Origin: Lithobates sylvaticus
Taxonomy: Eukaryota; Chordata; Amphibia; Anura; Ranidae
DNA: 64,000 bases
Reading direction: 5' to 3'
Assembly (NCBI GenBank): GCA_028564925.1
Contig: CM053029.1
Coordinates: forward strand, 32,274,025-32,338,024
Shown: one piece after another, positions 1 to 11,349 of the stretch
How the letters are laid out: each line of letters opens with the position of its first letter
How positions within the stretch are numbered: the stretch's first letter is position 1
Notes under the pieces: generated by a model
Told to the model about the DNA's origin: nothing
What the model saw: the letters and a program-made list of their open reading frames with translations, nothing else
Database searches by the model: none
Program-made: the position numbers and the translations under genes

Positions 1-58
1 CTTCAGGCATTTCAGCGCTATAAATCACCCCTGTAGAGCGCCTGAAAACTGCCTGTCG

Positions 59-106
59 TGCCACCCCAGTGTGAAAGGCCGAGTCCTTTCACACTGGGGC
101 GGTGCA
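59..106. repeat. Short inverted repeat, MITE remnant
   Basis: Two arms of about 20 bp (59-78 and 85-106), both built around CCCCAGTGTGAAAGG or its complement, face each other across a 6-nt gap. This looks like the inner palindrome or abutting terminal repeat of a small DNA transposon cut by the window edge. The bases on either side (1-58 and 107-190) show no coding signal. Superfamily is not assignable. Confidence 0.4.
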
Positions 107-220
107 CTTGCGGGACGAAAAAAACTCAGAATACGGCCATTTTAGGTACTTTTTTGCAGTGTGAGTGGGGGAATCTTGGGTGAGTTCCCACACTTTTTTT
201 TTCCAGGACTTGACCCCTGG

Positions 221-221
<1 letters not shown>

Positions 222-285
<64 letters not shown>
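222..285. repeat. Compound microsatellite (ATGT)n(TG)n(AT)n
   Basis: Alternating TA, then GTAT units, then TG, then a long AT run. It makes an apparent Tyr/Ile/His-rich minus-strand frame that is not a gene. Confidence 0.9.
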
Positions 286-286
<1 letters not shown>

Positions 287-764
287 TGAAATAGACACTG
301 CAATTGCTGGTAAATGATATCTTTTAAATTGAGGGCAAAGTGTGAGGTCTCTCTATCTTGTACAGCACACATTGCCAGTATCCCACCAACAAATGACTGC
401 AGAATATGGTTAGGTATGCCATATTCCATACCCTTAAATTAACATTGGAATCTTTGCAGAATTGTAAGAGAGACGGTCAGTCACAGCATAATAAGGAATT
501 ATGAGCAGGTTAATTTCAATTATTTTCGATGGTTATTGTTTGCCATCTAAACTTTAAAGGCAATTTGAATACCAGTATAAGTTATACACATATTACACTA
601 GCTTTCAGTCAAACTGTAGTTTTAGTTTTGAGGGCTTTTTTTTTTTTTTTTTTTGTGGCAGGTATAGATTTGGAGACATGGAGGTGAGTGCAGTTTACAC
701 AACTCGCTCCAACAATCCTGTCTTGACAAGCGCACACGGAATTATCCTTTTTTACCTGCGTTTA

Positions 765-1930
765 TAAATTTTCTCCTCCTTGCATCATTTAGATGATCCA
801 TATCTAAGACTGTAGACCAGGGTTTCTCAACTAGGCTTCCTCCAGAGGTTGCTAGGGGTTCCTAGCATTTTCTGCCTCTCAGATAAGTTCCCACTGATGC
901 CATTGATCTTTTTAGCTATCTGTAAGCGGGGAATTCTTCCCATTGACCACAAGCGTAAGGAGCATTCTTTCCACTGACCATCCCACTAATGTATCAGGAG
1001 TTGTAGATGTAGTCATTTTTAGCAAAGTTTCCCTGAGACCGGAAGGTTTATTTCAAGGGTTCCCCTGAGTTGAAAAGGTTGAGAGAGGCTGCTGTAGACC
1101 ATGGATCCAATGACCTGCTAGCCGTTAAATAGCTGGATTCAGACTTGTGGTCTTCATCAGTTTTGGTCAACATTTAAATGCCAGAACCCTAAATGATGAT
1201 GTCTAGGGCCCAAGAGATTTTCTAAACCCACAATTGGGTTTCACCTTAAGCACCACTTACTTATGTCACTCCCTTAAAGCACTTGGCTGACTCAAAGGTT
1301 GTAGACTTGATTGCCTGGAAGACAATTGGTAGGCCTTTGTTATAAAAAAAACGGAAATAATTTTCTTTACTTTTTTTATATACTTTTTGTTTTTTGTTTG
1401 CCACATTGTACAGTTAGCTCAAAAAGAAAACCCTTACCCTGGCACGTAATGTAAATGCTACACCTTTTCTGCCCTCCACACCACTCAAATGATCTAAATC
1501 AATGCGTGTAGACAATGGTTCAATAACCCCCTAGCCTGTCAATAGCCAATAGAGTTATGCACCTATTTTCTAAATTGTGGTCAATGTCAAATGTTGGTGA
1601 CCTCTTTAAATATGGATTCCAAATGAGATCCTGGAAATTGCCTTTGCCTCCTCAGATTACCATATTTGTGTAGGAGTCCATTGTTTTGAGAGATCTGAAC
1701 AACAATGTTCTCTGAAGTAGTATACCAAACCCACACTTCTAAAATGTTTAACATTCATATTGATGCCATTTCTTCAAAGCCTGTGACCAACTCAAAGATG
1801 GTAGACTTAATTGCCTGAAGGACAAGTTGTACATATGCTAGGCCTTTTATACTGCAATAATGAAATATTATTTTTTATTATCTTTCATTCTTTATTTCTT
1901 TAGCCTCAAGTACAGGCAGCTCACTAGTAA
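765..1930. repeat. Diverged tandem duplication, about 450-bp unit
   Basis: Copy A (about 765-818 plus 1101-1425) and copy B (about 1470-1930) share ordered blocks: ATGATC..., GTAGAC.ATGGTTC/ATCCAAT, TGGTAGACTT.ATTGCCTG, GGCCTTT.TA and a closing AGCTC. Copy A is interrupted by the hAT-like MITE at 819-1092. The copies are much diverged, so the duplication is old. I see no coding potential; the region could be an old untranslated or intergenic host segment. Confidence 0.55.
819..1092. mobile_element. hAT-like MITE with 8-bp target duplication
   Basis: The insert is bounded by TGTAGACC at 811-818 and 1093-1100, an 8-bp direct repeat as hAT transposases make. One end reads AGGGTTTCTCAAC and the other ends in a related GTTGAGA...GCTGC. 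A relative in the opposite orientation lies at about 32148-32284, sharing the blocks ACTAATGTATCA, GTTGTAGATGTAGTCATT and GGGTTCC. No open frame of note; non-autonomous. Confidence 0.65.
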
Positions 1931-2172
1931 AGTCTTTATTCCATTACTTAAACGGTATAACCCTTTGCTTACTAGCAGAACTCCCTTTTCTCTTTTAGGT
2001 TAAAGAATGTTTCTTTAAATATCTAACATTGCCATGTATTTTTGTTTAACCTGCTACTAATTTATTTTGGTTAAAGAAATGTAAAGTTCTCTTTTCTTTG
2101 AATTTAATTTTACTGGTTTGCTGTTTTTGAAGTGAGAAAAATGTAAGCCTTTTTACTGTTTGGGAAGAACAT

Positions 2173-2188
2173 CCACCAGATGGCGATG
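2173..2188 (+). promoter_or_regulatory. CTCF-like motif
   Basis: CCACCAGATGGCGATG matches the vertebrate CTCF core (CCASYAGRKGGCRSYR) at all but one weakly constrained position. It lies in comparatively unique DNA rather than in a recognised TE. Single motif matches are frequent by chance, so binding is only a possibility. Confidence 0.25.
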
Positions 2189-2614
2189 GGTACCAATCCA
2201 TTGCGATAGGAAGGTGATTGTGTTTGGTTCTGCTGTGTCATAAATATCCGTTACTACTTACTACATTAAACTTTTAGCACGGTTGGCTGAATCTGTTCAA
2301 CTTACAAATAATAATAATATTACAGGGAATTTTAATCTTGGTGGGAATTCCACTTTTGTCAAAGAAAAAATGCAGTTAACACTTTTTGATAAACTTGTTT
2401 AACATGGTATCAACCGAAGAGGAAGGTACTATACGTTAAACTGGATGAAAATCCTATATCTATTTTGGCCTTCTGTTTAGGCTATTTAAAAAAATAAAAA
2501 TAAATTGTGAATCGGTTGCAAATTTTCTTGCCCAGAGATTTTGTTATTTACAGCACTTCCTATTTTTTAGGCTGACACCAAGCCACTACCTCTCAATTAG
2601 CCGCTGCTTCGTTA

Positions 2615-2879
2615 GGCCGGCTATACACGGTTCAAATCTTGGGTGGTTCAGCAGGAAGCGACCTAGTTCGAACCATTAATGGGCAGGCTGAATGTACAAA
2701 GATGATGAATCAACTTGGGTAAAACCAGCCTGCCGAATTCTCTTATGATTACCAGGAGCAGACAATAGCTCGGAGGGAATCCCATGTCAGCACTGTCTGT
2801 GTTGATGGTGGAGCCATACAAATTTCTTTCCTGCAACCCATGGTTGCAGGAAAGAAATTTTCACTGTGTATGGCCTGCC
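2615..2879. mobile_element. Harbinger-like MITE with central palindrome
   Basis: Terminal inverted repeats GGCCGGCTATACACGG and GGCAGGCCATACACAG (the latter on the minus strand) are flanked by TTA at 2612-2614 and 2880-2882, the 3-bp TWA duplication typical of PIF/Harbinger elements. Inside, 2820-2838 and 2842-2860 form a perfect 19-bp inverted repeat with a 3-nt loop. The small open frame across it is not a gene. Confidence 0.65.
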
Positions 2880-3439
2880 TTAGCCAGCCATGCTAATTTC
2901 TTCAATTGGCAGTTGGGCTACCTATTAGGTCTTCAGCAGGACTGGGTGGAGCAGCTCAACCAAAATAAAGTCCACAGCAGGCTGCTAATTGCAAAGCAGA
3001 GGCTTACTCAGCCTAGGAAAGGTGCTGTTACTGGCAGGATCTCCAGTTAGGGAACATTTACAACACAGCCAGATCAGATCATAAGAGCAAAAGTTACTCT
3101 TACTCCTCCTCCTGCATTGTTTGTAATATGGGGAATACCTTGGTAGAAAGGTCTTGCTGTTGGATCCCCAATATAAGAACCTAATAATATATGCTGTTTG
3201 GCAGTTGCCTCTAAACGAGTTGATTTATAAAGCAAGTCTTTTTTTTTTTTTTTTCTGGGTGCAACCAGTTTAAAGAATGCAGTTGTGCTTTTCTTTTTGT
3301 TTTTTTGTTTTTTACACAAGAACTTGAACCAGTTCCAAAAGATATGTAGAATTGAAAAGAATTTTAGCAAACTTAAATTCTCCTCCTGTGTTAATATGTA
3401 TGCCAGCAAATTATGAGCCACTTTTGAGCCTCAAAGCTT

Positions 3440-3775
3440 GTAGCTTTAACTGCAATTTAAATTGGATTGGTTTCTAGCATGATTCTCTGGCCTGAAGGTC
3501 AAGCCCATTACAGCTCCCACTAGACTGATTTCCTGAGTTCTGATGGCTAAATTGATTGGTTCTACCTGGGTCATATTTGATTAACAAAGCAACACAGCAG
3601 TCTCATAAAAGAGGAACAATATAGTTTCAAATGGATTGATTTGTAGCATGATGCTCTGGCCTGGTAGTGGAGCCCATTGCAGCTCCAATATGACTGAGTT
3701 TTGTGATGGACAAATCTCTTGTTTTTACTTGGGTCATTCATGATTACATAAGCCCCACAGCAGTTCTCATTAAAC
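3440..3775. repeat. Two-copy tandem duplication, about 170 bp
   Basis: About 3440-3600 and 3615-3775 share, in order, AATTGGATTG/AATGGATTGAT, TAGCATGAT.CTCTGGCCTG, GCCCATT.CAGCTCC, GACTGA, the TGGGTCAT block and CACAGCAG. The copies are clearly diverged. Short minus-strand frames here are not supported as genes. Confidence 0.55.
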
Positions 3776-4024
3776 CAGTACATCAGCTTCACCCGTATCT
3801 TCACTAACTTGGCCATATGCGCTTCCCAGCAGTGTTGTAGACGCACAGACTTGTAATCTTGTATATAGTAACAAAATGGCACTTTTTCGGATCAAAGGAC
3901 AATTTAATGGGGCACTCGGTGGTTTCTGCGGGTGGCCAGTGCCTTCTTGTCCATGTTTCTGCCTTAGAACCTGCGCTGCATACAATGTAATGGGGTTGAA
4001 AGTGTTGTTGTGACTGTTAATGTT

Positions 4025-4260
4025 TTGTTTTAATAAAGATTCTTTTTTTATGTAACCTTTTTGACACAATAAAAATGATAACAAAATGTTTGGATGCTGT
4101 TGCTTATCTGATGCGGTATTGCTAAACTTAATGCAATAGGAGATTGTTGGCTTTTGATACTAACATCTTCCCAAGTACGTAACGCTTTAGCTACCAAGCA
4201 GCCATCAACTGGTAACATGTAAGACTCTGCTAAAAAAAAATGAAATAAAACCATTAAAAA
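4025..4260 (+). other. AT-rich stretch with polyadenylation-like signals
   Basis: AATAAA occurs at 4032-4037, with further AATAAA-type hexamers near 4068 and 4244. This could be the 3' UTR end of a diverged host or retroposed transcript, but no upstream open frame supports a gene, so it is recorded only as an AT-rich stretch. Confidence 0.2.
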
Positions 4261-4599
4261 AAAAAAAACACCCTAACACTTGACATTCTTTTAAAGAATT
4301 TACCCAATGGTTTGTCCAGAAACCTTTAGCTGAAAAAAAAATACCTGTGCCACTTTATGGGTTAAAAAGACAGTGTCTCCTGATGCCCACCAAGCAAGTT
4401 ATACTTGCCTATCAAGGCACCCTCAGTCTCTACTGCAGGATAGTAAGCTCCAGTGTCTGATAGTGTCAAGGCTTACCTGGGTGAATAATGTCACTATTCC
4501 TCCCCACATATCGGTATTTAGCTATTGGATTCTCAAGCCTGAGCATTGTCACGTTGAGGAAGGGTTAAGTGTGCAATCTTTTTTATAGCTGAAGGCCTG

Positions 4600-4880
4600 T
4601 TCCATTAGAACAATAGAATGAGGGCTCTGGCGGAAAAGGGAGGTGGTAAAGGAGAACAAATTGGCCAGTATGCCTCTCTGGGGGAGTGGACTCAGGATGC
4701 ACAATCTTTATTAACATGTGCTAAAGGTTTGGCTAGCAACAAAAATGGCTGAAAAGTTGGTGCACAAAGGAAGGGTTTGGGTCCATAGGAACTTGTGATT
4801 ACCTGTTGGCTGCAGGGACTTTTGCTAGTGATGGACTGCATCTAAATAGGGAGTGTTAAAACTTAGCATGGCCATTACAG
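4600..4880 (+). pseudogene. Decayed retroelement ORF remnant (LINE type, uncertain)
   Basis: Conceptual translation gives a stretch reading GEWTQDAQSLLTCAKGLA and, in another frame, ASDGLHLNRE. The DGLHLN block resembles the end of the esterase-like domain in ORF1 of CR1-type LINEs. The frame is broken by stops and shifts. I cannot exclude chance resemblance and cannot place the element's ends. Confidence 0.25.
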
Positions 4881-5276
4881 TTTGCACAAAAATCCAGATA
4901 TAATGACATCATGGGTAGTTCTATGACAGATGACATTTAAAGGGAAGCTATCAAGCCTCATTCACACAGCAGCAAGTGTAGGGCCACCTATAATTTTGAT
5001 GGACAGCCAATACACCACATAACAGCAAAAAACAGACCTGAAGCTAATTTTTTAAAGAAAGCCATACGCTGTGTTGAGCAGTGTGAAGGGTCCATCAGCC
5101 CCTAATGTACTTGTGTATTAAACTGCCATTCAGAATGCATGTCACTGCAATGTACAGGGTGGTATGTGCTACTGTTCGCTACTTTAATGTGCGAAAAATC
5201 ATTTTTTATGGAGAGTTGGTGCAGTTCATCGGTGTGAAAAGTGTTTTTTTATGGTTGTGTCTGTTTGTTTTATTTA

Positions 5277-6910
5277 CAGTGCTCAGTATAAATGAGTACA
5301 CCCCAACAGATTTGTTTTTAAAAAAACGTTATTTTCCTTTCAGAATCAACGTTTTCTATGGGACACTATACTACAAAATACTCCTACAAATGGGGGGCCA
5401 TTGATTGCAACCAAGATTTGCTAATTTGCCCACAAACACAAAAAGTATTTTTACTGACAAATGCATTCAAGACCATGTTGCAAAATGGATACACCCCAAT
5501 GAATGTCTTTATTTTATGTCTTTATAAATTTTAGACAACAAAATTCCTAATAAAAAAAAAAATTCAACTACAGGTAAGTCTAATTATTCAATAAAGAGGT
5601 GTCCAGCAGACAGGTGATTATAAAAGGGTGTTACTTTACAAAGAAAACCCCTCCCCGTTTCAAGCTGTCAGCAATGGCACCACATGGAAGAATAAGGCCT
5701 GAAAAAGAAAATAATTACTTTACACAAGAAAGGTGAAGGCTACAAGAAGATCAACAAAGCTTTACTTATCCGTCAGAATACTGTAGAAAAAGTGATACAA
5801 AATTTAACAAAGATGGAACTGCAACCATCTCACAGAGATGTCCAGGTTGTCCATGCAAGTTAACACCTTGGCAGGAGCGTCTTCTGATGAGAAGGGTTAA
5901 AGAAAATCGCCATGCAAGGTCACTGTAGTTAGCTAAAGTAGAAAGCCAAACTGGGGTGATTGATTCCGGTGACAAAATATGGCGTACACTTCAGAGGAAT
6001 GGCATGCATGGGTGTGTTGCCCACGAAGGAAGCCTCTCCTCATCTAAAGCCAATGAACAAAAAAGCCTGCCTAGAATTTGCCAGGGCCCATGCTGAAAAA
6101 GAAGACTGGGACTCTGTGCTCTGGAGTGATGAGACCAAGATAAATGTTTTTGGAACTGATGGCTTCAAAAATGTATGGCATCACAAAGGTGAGGAGTACA
6201 AAGAAAAATGCATGGTGCCTACAGTGAAACATGGCGCCAGTGTCCTTCTGTGGGTCTACATGACTGCTGCTGGTGTTGAGGAGCTGCATTTCATTGATGG
6301 TATCATGAATTCACTGATGTACTGCTCTGTGTTGAAAGAGATGATACTATCATCACTCCGTACCCTTGGTCATGCATTTTGCCAACATGACAATGATCCA
6401 AAATGCACATCTAAGGCCACTGTTGCATTTCTGAAGAAGAACAGGGTGAAAGTGATTCAGTGGCCAAGTATGTCTTCTGATCTGAACCCAATCGAACACC
6501 TATGTGGCATATCTGAAGACACAAGTTGAGCATCTTTCTCCATCCAACATCCAGGCTCTAAAAGAGGTTGTTCTCGAAGAATGGAAAAGGATGGATATTG
6601 CAATGTGTCACCAACATGTTCGTTCCATGCCTAGAGGACTTGGTGCTGTCCTTACAAATCATGGAGGTCATACAAAATACTAGATGGAGTAGTTTTGGTT
6701 GTGGGGTGTATTCATTTATGCATCAACTAATTTGAGTAAAACCTGAAGATTTTGCAATCTAAGTTATATGAACCTTCATATAAGGAGTTAAACAAATGTT
6801 CTATAAAGCTCAGTTTTGTCAACATTTTGGAAATTTATTATTGTGTTCACTGAGATATTGATTAAATCTTCCTTTTCAAAAGGGGTGTACTCATTTTATG
6901 CTGAGCACTG
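5277..6910 (+). mobile_element. Tc1/mariner transposon, both ends present
   Basis: Terminal inverted repeats of about 30 bp start CAGTGCTCAGTATAAATGAG on the left, and the right end is its near-exact complement. Both are flanked by TA (5275-5276 and 6911-6912), the Tc1/mariner target. Length 1634 bp is normal for the family. It encodes one transposase that is no longer intact. The TIRs differ from those of the Tc1 copy at about 11-13 kb, so they are separate lineages. Confidence 0.9.
5674..6683 (+). pseudogene. Tc1-type transposase, inactivated
   Basis: The likely start is the ATG at 5674 (protein start [12 protein letters not shown]). The N-terminal HTH region (about 5674-5950) carries in-frame stops and at least one frame change. 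From 5960 a continuous 189-codon frame holds the catalytic domain: WSDETKI (first Asp), QHDNDPKCTSKA (second Asp) and SDLNPIEHL (the Glu). A one-base shift near 6505 ends this frame early; the C-terminal tail (EEWKRMD...GLGAVLTNHGG) continues in another frame to the stop at 6681-6683. The DDE residues survive but the protein cannot be made. It would have cut and pasted its own element at TA sites. Confidence 0.88.
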
Positions 6911-6994
6911 TATATTATTGTATTAACAACATTGAATAACAATTGTGTGTTTTATTGCACCTCATCCATTTTCCCTGCTTAGCAAATAACACTA

Positions 6995-8075
6995 TTCAGC
7001 TCTGCCCTGACCCCCTCTACCCAGCTTTACCCTTACTGCGCCCCTTCAACTCTGTCCCTAGCCGTCCCCTCCTCAGCTTAGCCCTCCACTCCTCAACTCT
7101 GCCCCAGCCCTCTGCTCCCCAACTCTGCCCCCAGACCTCTGCTCGCCAACTCTGTGCTCAGCCCTCCACTCCTCAATTCTGCCCTCAACCCTTCCCCTCC
7201 TCAGCTCTGCCCTCAACCCTTCCACTCCTCAGCTCTGCCCTCAACCCTTCCACTCCTCAGCTCTGCCCTCAGCCCTTCTACTCCTCTGCTCTGCCCTCAG
7301 CCCTTCTACTCCTCAGCTCTGCCCTCAGCCCTTCTACTCCTCAGCTCTGCCCTCAGCCCTTCTACTCCTCAGCTCTGCCCTCAGCCCTTCTACTCCTCAG
7401 CTCTGCCCTCAGCCCTTCTACTCCTCAGCTCTGCCCTCAGCCCTTCTACTCCTCCGCTCTGCCCTCAGCCCTTCTACTCCTCCGCTCTGCCCTCAGCCCT
7501 TCTACTCCTCAGCTCTGCCCTCAGCCCTTCTACTCCTCAGCTCTGCCCTCAGCCCTTCTACTCCTCAGCTCTGCCCTCAGCCCTTCTACTCCTCAGCTCT
7601 GCCCTCAGCCCTTCTACTCCTCAGCTCTGCCCTCAGCCCTTCTACTCCTCAGCTCTGCCCTCAGCCCTTCTACTCCTCAGCTCTGCCCTCAGCCCTTCTA
7701 CTCCTCAGCTCTGCCCTCAGCCCTTCTACTCCTCAGCTCTGCCCTCTGTCCTCCCCTCCTCGACTCTGCCCTCTGTCCTCCCCTCCTCGACTCTGCCCTC
7801 TATCCTCCCCTCCTCGACTCTGCTCTCAGCCCTTGCACTCCTCGACTCTGCCCTCAGCCCTTGCACTCCTCAGCTCTGCACGCCAGCCCCTTCCACTCCT
7901 CAGCTCTGACCTCAGACCTTCCCTTCCCCTCTTCAGCTCTGACCTCAGACCTTCCCTTCCCCTCTTCAGCTCTGACCTCAGACCTTCCCTTCCCCTCTTC
8001 AGCTCTGACCTCAGACTTTTCACTCTTCAGCTCTGTATTCACTCCTCAGCTTAGCTTCACCCCTGATGTCACCCT
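6995..8075 (+). repeat. 28-bp minisatellite (CT-rich), with 27- and 33-bp variants
   Basis: A 28-bp unit, CTCAGCTCTGCCCTCAGCCC plus TTCTACTC, repeats from about 7190 to 7740. Less regular units lie upstream from 6995. A 27-bp variant (CTCTGCCCTCTGTCC...) follows at 7741-7830 and a 33-bp variant (GACCTCAGACCTTCCCTTCC...) at 7905-8030. Because 28 is not a multiple of three and the unit lacks stops, all three plus frames stay open for hundreds of codons. The long Ser/Leu/Pro-rich frames here are artefacts. Confidence 0.92.
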
Positions 8076-8089
8076 CCCTGCAGAAGTGT

Positions 8090-8625
8090 AAAGCTGCTCT
8101 TTATGAAATCCTGTCCTTTCAGTATCAGACATGATACAGTCTGCATTTATTTTCTAAATCTCTCTACACTAGGGTGACCCTATACCCCCAGTTTTTAGGG
8201 ACAGTCCTTCATTTTAGTAGGCTGTTCACAGGAAAAAGTTTCCTCCCTGATTCACCCCCATTTCTCTGAAATCCCTTTCCCCATGGGCTGCAGGATAATC
8301 TACCTGGCAACAGTCTGGCTAATTTATCCTATTGGATGCATGTGCCTGGAGGAAGGAGGCTAGAGTTTGGGTCTGAATCAGCCTCCCAGCCTTTTCTAGG
8401 TCTACTGATGATGCCCGCCTTCCTATCTTGTGCAGCTTTACAAGTGGGAGGTGATGAAGTACTGGTACTGCTTTGCTCCTGCAGCACTGTGCATACCTGG
8501 GCAGTCATTTGTGCTGGTAGGACAGCTACAATGGGTGACTGCGTCAATAGTTGATAGGGGTTTATTAACTTTACTTTCTTTTGCAATTGGTCAGTAACAG
8601 AGGGGAGGACATGCAAGTGTAGTGC
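8090..8625. other. No gene seen; possible MITE end near 8190
   Basis: CTAGGGTGACCCTAT at about 8190 resembles one end of a common small hAT-type repeat, but I find no matching opposite end. Short frames on both strands have no recognisable domains. Confidence 0.25.
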
Positions 8626-8629
8626 CTCT

Positions 8630-9065
8630 ATTGATGACTGTGTTATGCTACTGACCTCTAAACTGTGTTACTACTGACCCCTGCACTTTGCATTTGTTTC
8701 TACTGATCCCTGCCCTCTGTTACTACTAACCTCTGCATGGTGTATTACTACTGGCTCCTCCACCCCGTTGCCTACTACTAACCTCTGCACCGTGTGCTAC
8801 TACTGACTACTGCACTCTGTTACCTACTACTAACCTGGGCACGTTGTCACTTATTACTGACCTCTTCACTGTGTATTACTGATCATTGCACTGTGTTGCC
8901 TACTCCTGGCCCTGCAGTCTGCACTATATACTTCTGACTCCAGCACTTTGTATTCCATACTGCTGATCCCTGCTCTGTGAATTGCTATGGATCCCTGAAC
9001 TCTACATTGCATACTATAAACCCGTGCACTCTGCATTACTCACTACTGATCTCAGAATTCTATGT
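8630..9065 (+). repeat. Diverged tandem repeat, about 25-35 bp units
   Basis: Units built on TACTACTGACC plus CTGCACTGTGT recur about a dozen times with heavy divergence and length drift. Old decayed minisatellite, no coding role. Confidence 0.75.
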
Positions 9066-9179
9066 TCCTTCTGGCTTTTTAACTCTACGTACTTTCACTG
9101 TACTCGCCCTATTATATACCCTTGATTCAACATGCACCAGTTTTCTGTTCCCAAAAGCTGATAAAAAAAGATATTACAC

Positions 9180-9983
9180 TAGACATGGGCACCGTCAAAA
9201 AATGTGTTTTGTTTCGTTCCGTATGAAAAAAAATTTGTATTTTGTAATTCGTGTCCGAAATTCAATTCGGATTCGTACGAAATACGAATTTTCGTTAGAT
9301 TCGTAAACTTTTCGTTAAAATAACAAAAGTTGGTTATGATGAATTTATTATGAGGGGCTCCCACCATCCCTGTGCTGTGCTGACTTCCTGGGGTTTTAAC
9401 CTTTATTTTTGTTAACTTTTCATAAAAATAACGAATGTTCGTTATGATGAATTTATCATTAGGGGTTCCCACCATCCCTGTGCTGAGTTCCTGGGTCTGT
9501 ACACCTGGTGTGCCCATTACAAGGGGTTCCCATCATCCCTGCGCTGAGTTCCCGGGTCTGTACACTTGCTGTGCCCATTTAGAGGAGTTCCCACCGTCCA
9601 TGTGCTGAGTTCCCAGGTCTATACCCCTGCTGTGCCCATTATGAGAGGTTCTCACCATCCCTGTGCTGAGTTCCCGGGTCTGAGTGTACACCTGCTGTGC
9701 CTAGTATGAGGGGTTCCCACCATCCCTGTGCTGAGTTCCCAGATCTGTACACCTGATGTGCCCATTATAAGGGGTTCCCACCATCCCTGTGCTGACTTCC
9801 TGGGGTTTTAACTTTTCGGTTCTTTAACTTTTCGTAACAATTACAAATTTTCATTATGAATTTGGATCCAAAATTCGTAAACGAAATTTCGTATTTCGGA
9901 CAGAATTCGTATACATAAAAATTTGTATTTCGGATTCGTACGAATTTCCAGAAATTCGTACGAAACTAAATCGCACATGTCTA
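9180..9983. mobile_element. hAT-like element, TAGACATG family, 8-bp TSD
   Basis: Ends are TAGACATG and CATGTCTA. The flanks TATTACAC at 9172-9179 and 9984-9991 are an exact 8-bp duplication. Subterminal DNA is rich in TTCGTACGAA-type palindromes on both sides. The middle (about 9340-9830) is a run of diverged units, each carrying CCCACCATCCCTGTGCTGA and GGTCTGTACACC. No transposase. The same family gives the much larger foldback copy at 21050-24405. Confidence 0.85.
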
Positions 9984-10496
9984 TATTACACTTGATCATA
10001 ACCTAAAGGCCAAGAAGCAATAAGTGTAGGCTCAGATATTAAGAATATCACTTTTAAACCCCTCCTGATGTTGACACTATATGGCAACATCCACTATCCT
10101 CCTGCTTGTTATTAGTGTGTTGCTGGATTTTATTTCTGGTCACCTTACTTTACAAGTCTGCATGAATATATTTTTGACTAGTAATAAGCGAACTTTCTTT
10201 GACTGTAACCGTTTCTCTCCATTGATGATCATTTTGTATTTTTATTTGGTTTTTAAGTTAGCTATTTTATCACAAGAGCCGAATAAAAAGGAAATTGGCA
10301 CTACAGAACCTGATGAATAATTGTGGATTTCAACTAAGAGTGCTGCTACTAAATCTTAGTAAACCACTAGTAGGAAATCACAATAAACAAAAAATAGTGC
10401 AAATCTATAGAAATTCCACAGATGCATGAACCATTCTTGAAATCAACAGTCATTCTCTTCTGCAGAAAAGTGCTTGACATTTTCCGACCCGACTTT

Positions 10497-10622
10497 GGGG
10501 CCCCGTATCTCGGGCCACTTGGTGTTAGTAACCCAAAAATTTGGAGTGCAAACCCAGTGGAACCAACACTACAACATATTTGGGGTTCCTAGCACCAAGT
10601 GGCCCCGAGATACAGGGCCCCA
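10497..10622. repeat. Inverted repeat, about 42-bp arms
   Basis: GGGCCCCGTATCTCGGGCCA...TTGGTG near 10497-10535 is mirrored by CACCAAGTGGCCCCGAGATA...GGGCCCC near 10590-10622, forming an imperfect hairpin. It lies inside the left arm of the foldback element, so it is a later insertion or part of another small element. Confidence 0.6.
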
Positions 10623-10751
10623 AATCGGTCAACTGTGTCCATCTGCAGCAATATCATTTCGGGACCCTTTGAGTCCAGAGACCCCACATTTTGGCTGCAG
10701 CTAGGGGGCATCTAGGAACCCTTAACTACCAAGTTTGAAGTTCATGGGACC

Positions 10752-10838
10752 TATGGCTGCAAATGGGCACAGTGAGGCACGCAAATGGGCACAGTGAGGC
10801 TGCAAATGGGCACAGTGAGGCTGCAAATGGGCATTGTT
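10752..10838 (+). repeat. 21-bp tandem repeat, about 4 copies
   Basis: The unit TGCAAATGGGCACAGTGAGG(C) is repeated about four times with small indels. Confidence 0.8.
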
Positions 10839-10878
10839 GACCCTCTTTCCAATTACAGTAGCTGTGCATTTCTCACCC

Positions 10879-10976
10879 TAGGCTTATACTCGAGTCAATA
10901 CGTTTTCCCAGTTTTTAGTGGTAAAATAAGGTGCCTCGGCTTATATTCGGGTCGGCCTATACTCGAGTATATAAGG
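10879..10976. mobile_element. Small palindromic repeat with TATACTCGAGTATA end
   Basis: Begins GGCTTATACTCGAGTCAATA and ends CCTATACTCGAGTATATAAG, with an internal GGCTTATATTCGGG; the ends are self-complementary. This palindrome type is a widespread vertebrate MITE. It abuts the truncated left side of the following Tc1 copy. Confidence 0.5.
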
Positions 10977-11349
10977 TATTTTGTTACATTACAGCCTTTA
11001 GTTCAATGTTTTTTTTTTTTTTTTTTTTAATCTGAATTATATGTGATGAATCAGAACACAATAGTCTAAGTTGGTGAAGTAAAATTAGAAAAATATATAC
11101 ATAAAACGATTTTTCAGAAATAAAAAAATTATAATTGGCATGTGTGTATGTATTCACCCCCTATATTATGAAGCCCATAAAGAGCTCTGGTGCAACCAAT
11201 TACCTTCAGAAGTCACATAATTAGTGAAATGATGTCCACCTGTGTACAATCTAAGTGTCACATGATCTGTCATTACATATACACACCTTTTTGAAAGGCC
11301 CCAGAGGCTGCAACACCTAAGCAAGAGGCACCACTAACCAAACACTGCC

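Noticed and set aside
6943-8091. 382-codon Ser/Leu/Pro-rich frame
   Set aside because: Period is 28 aa, equal to three 28-bp units; all three frames are open, as expected from a minisatellite.
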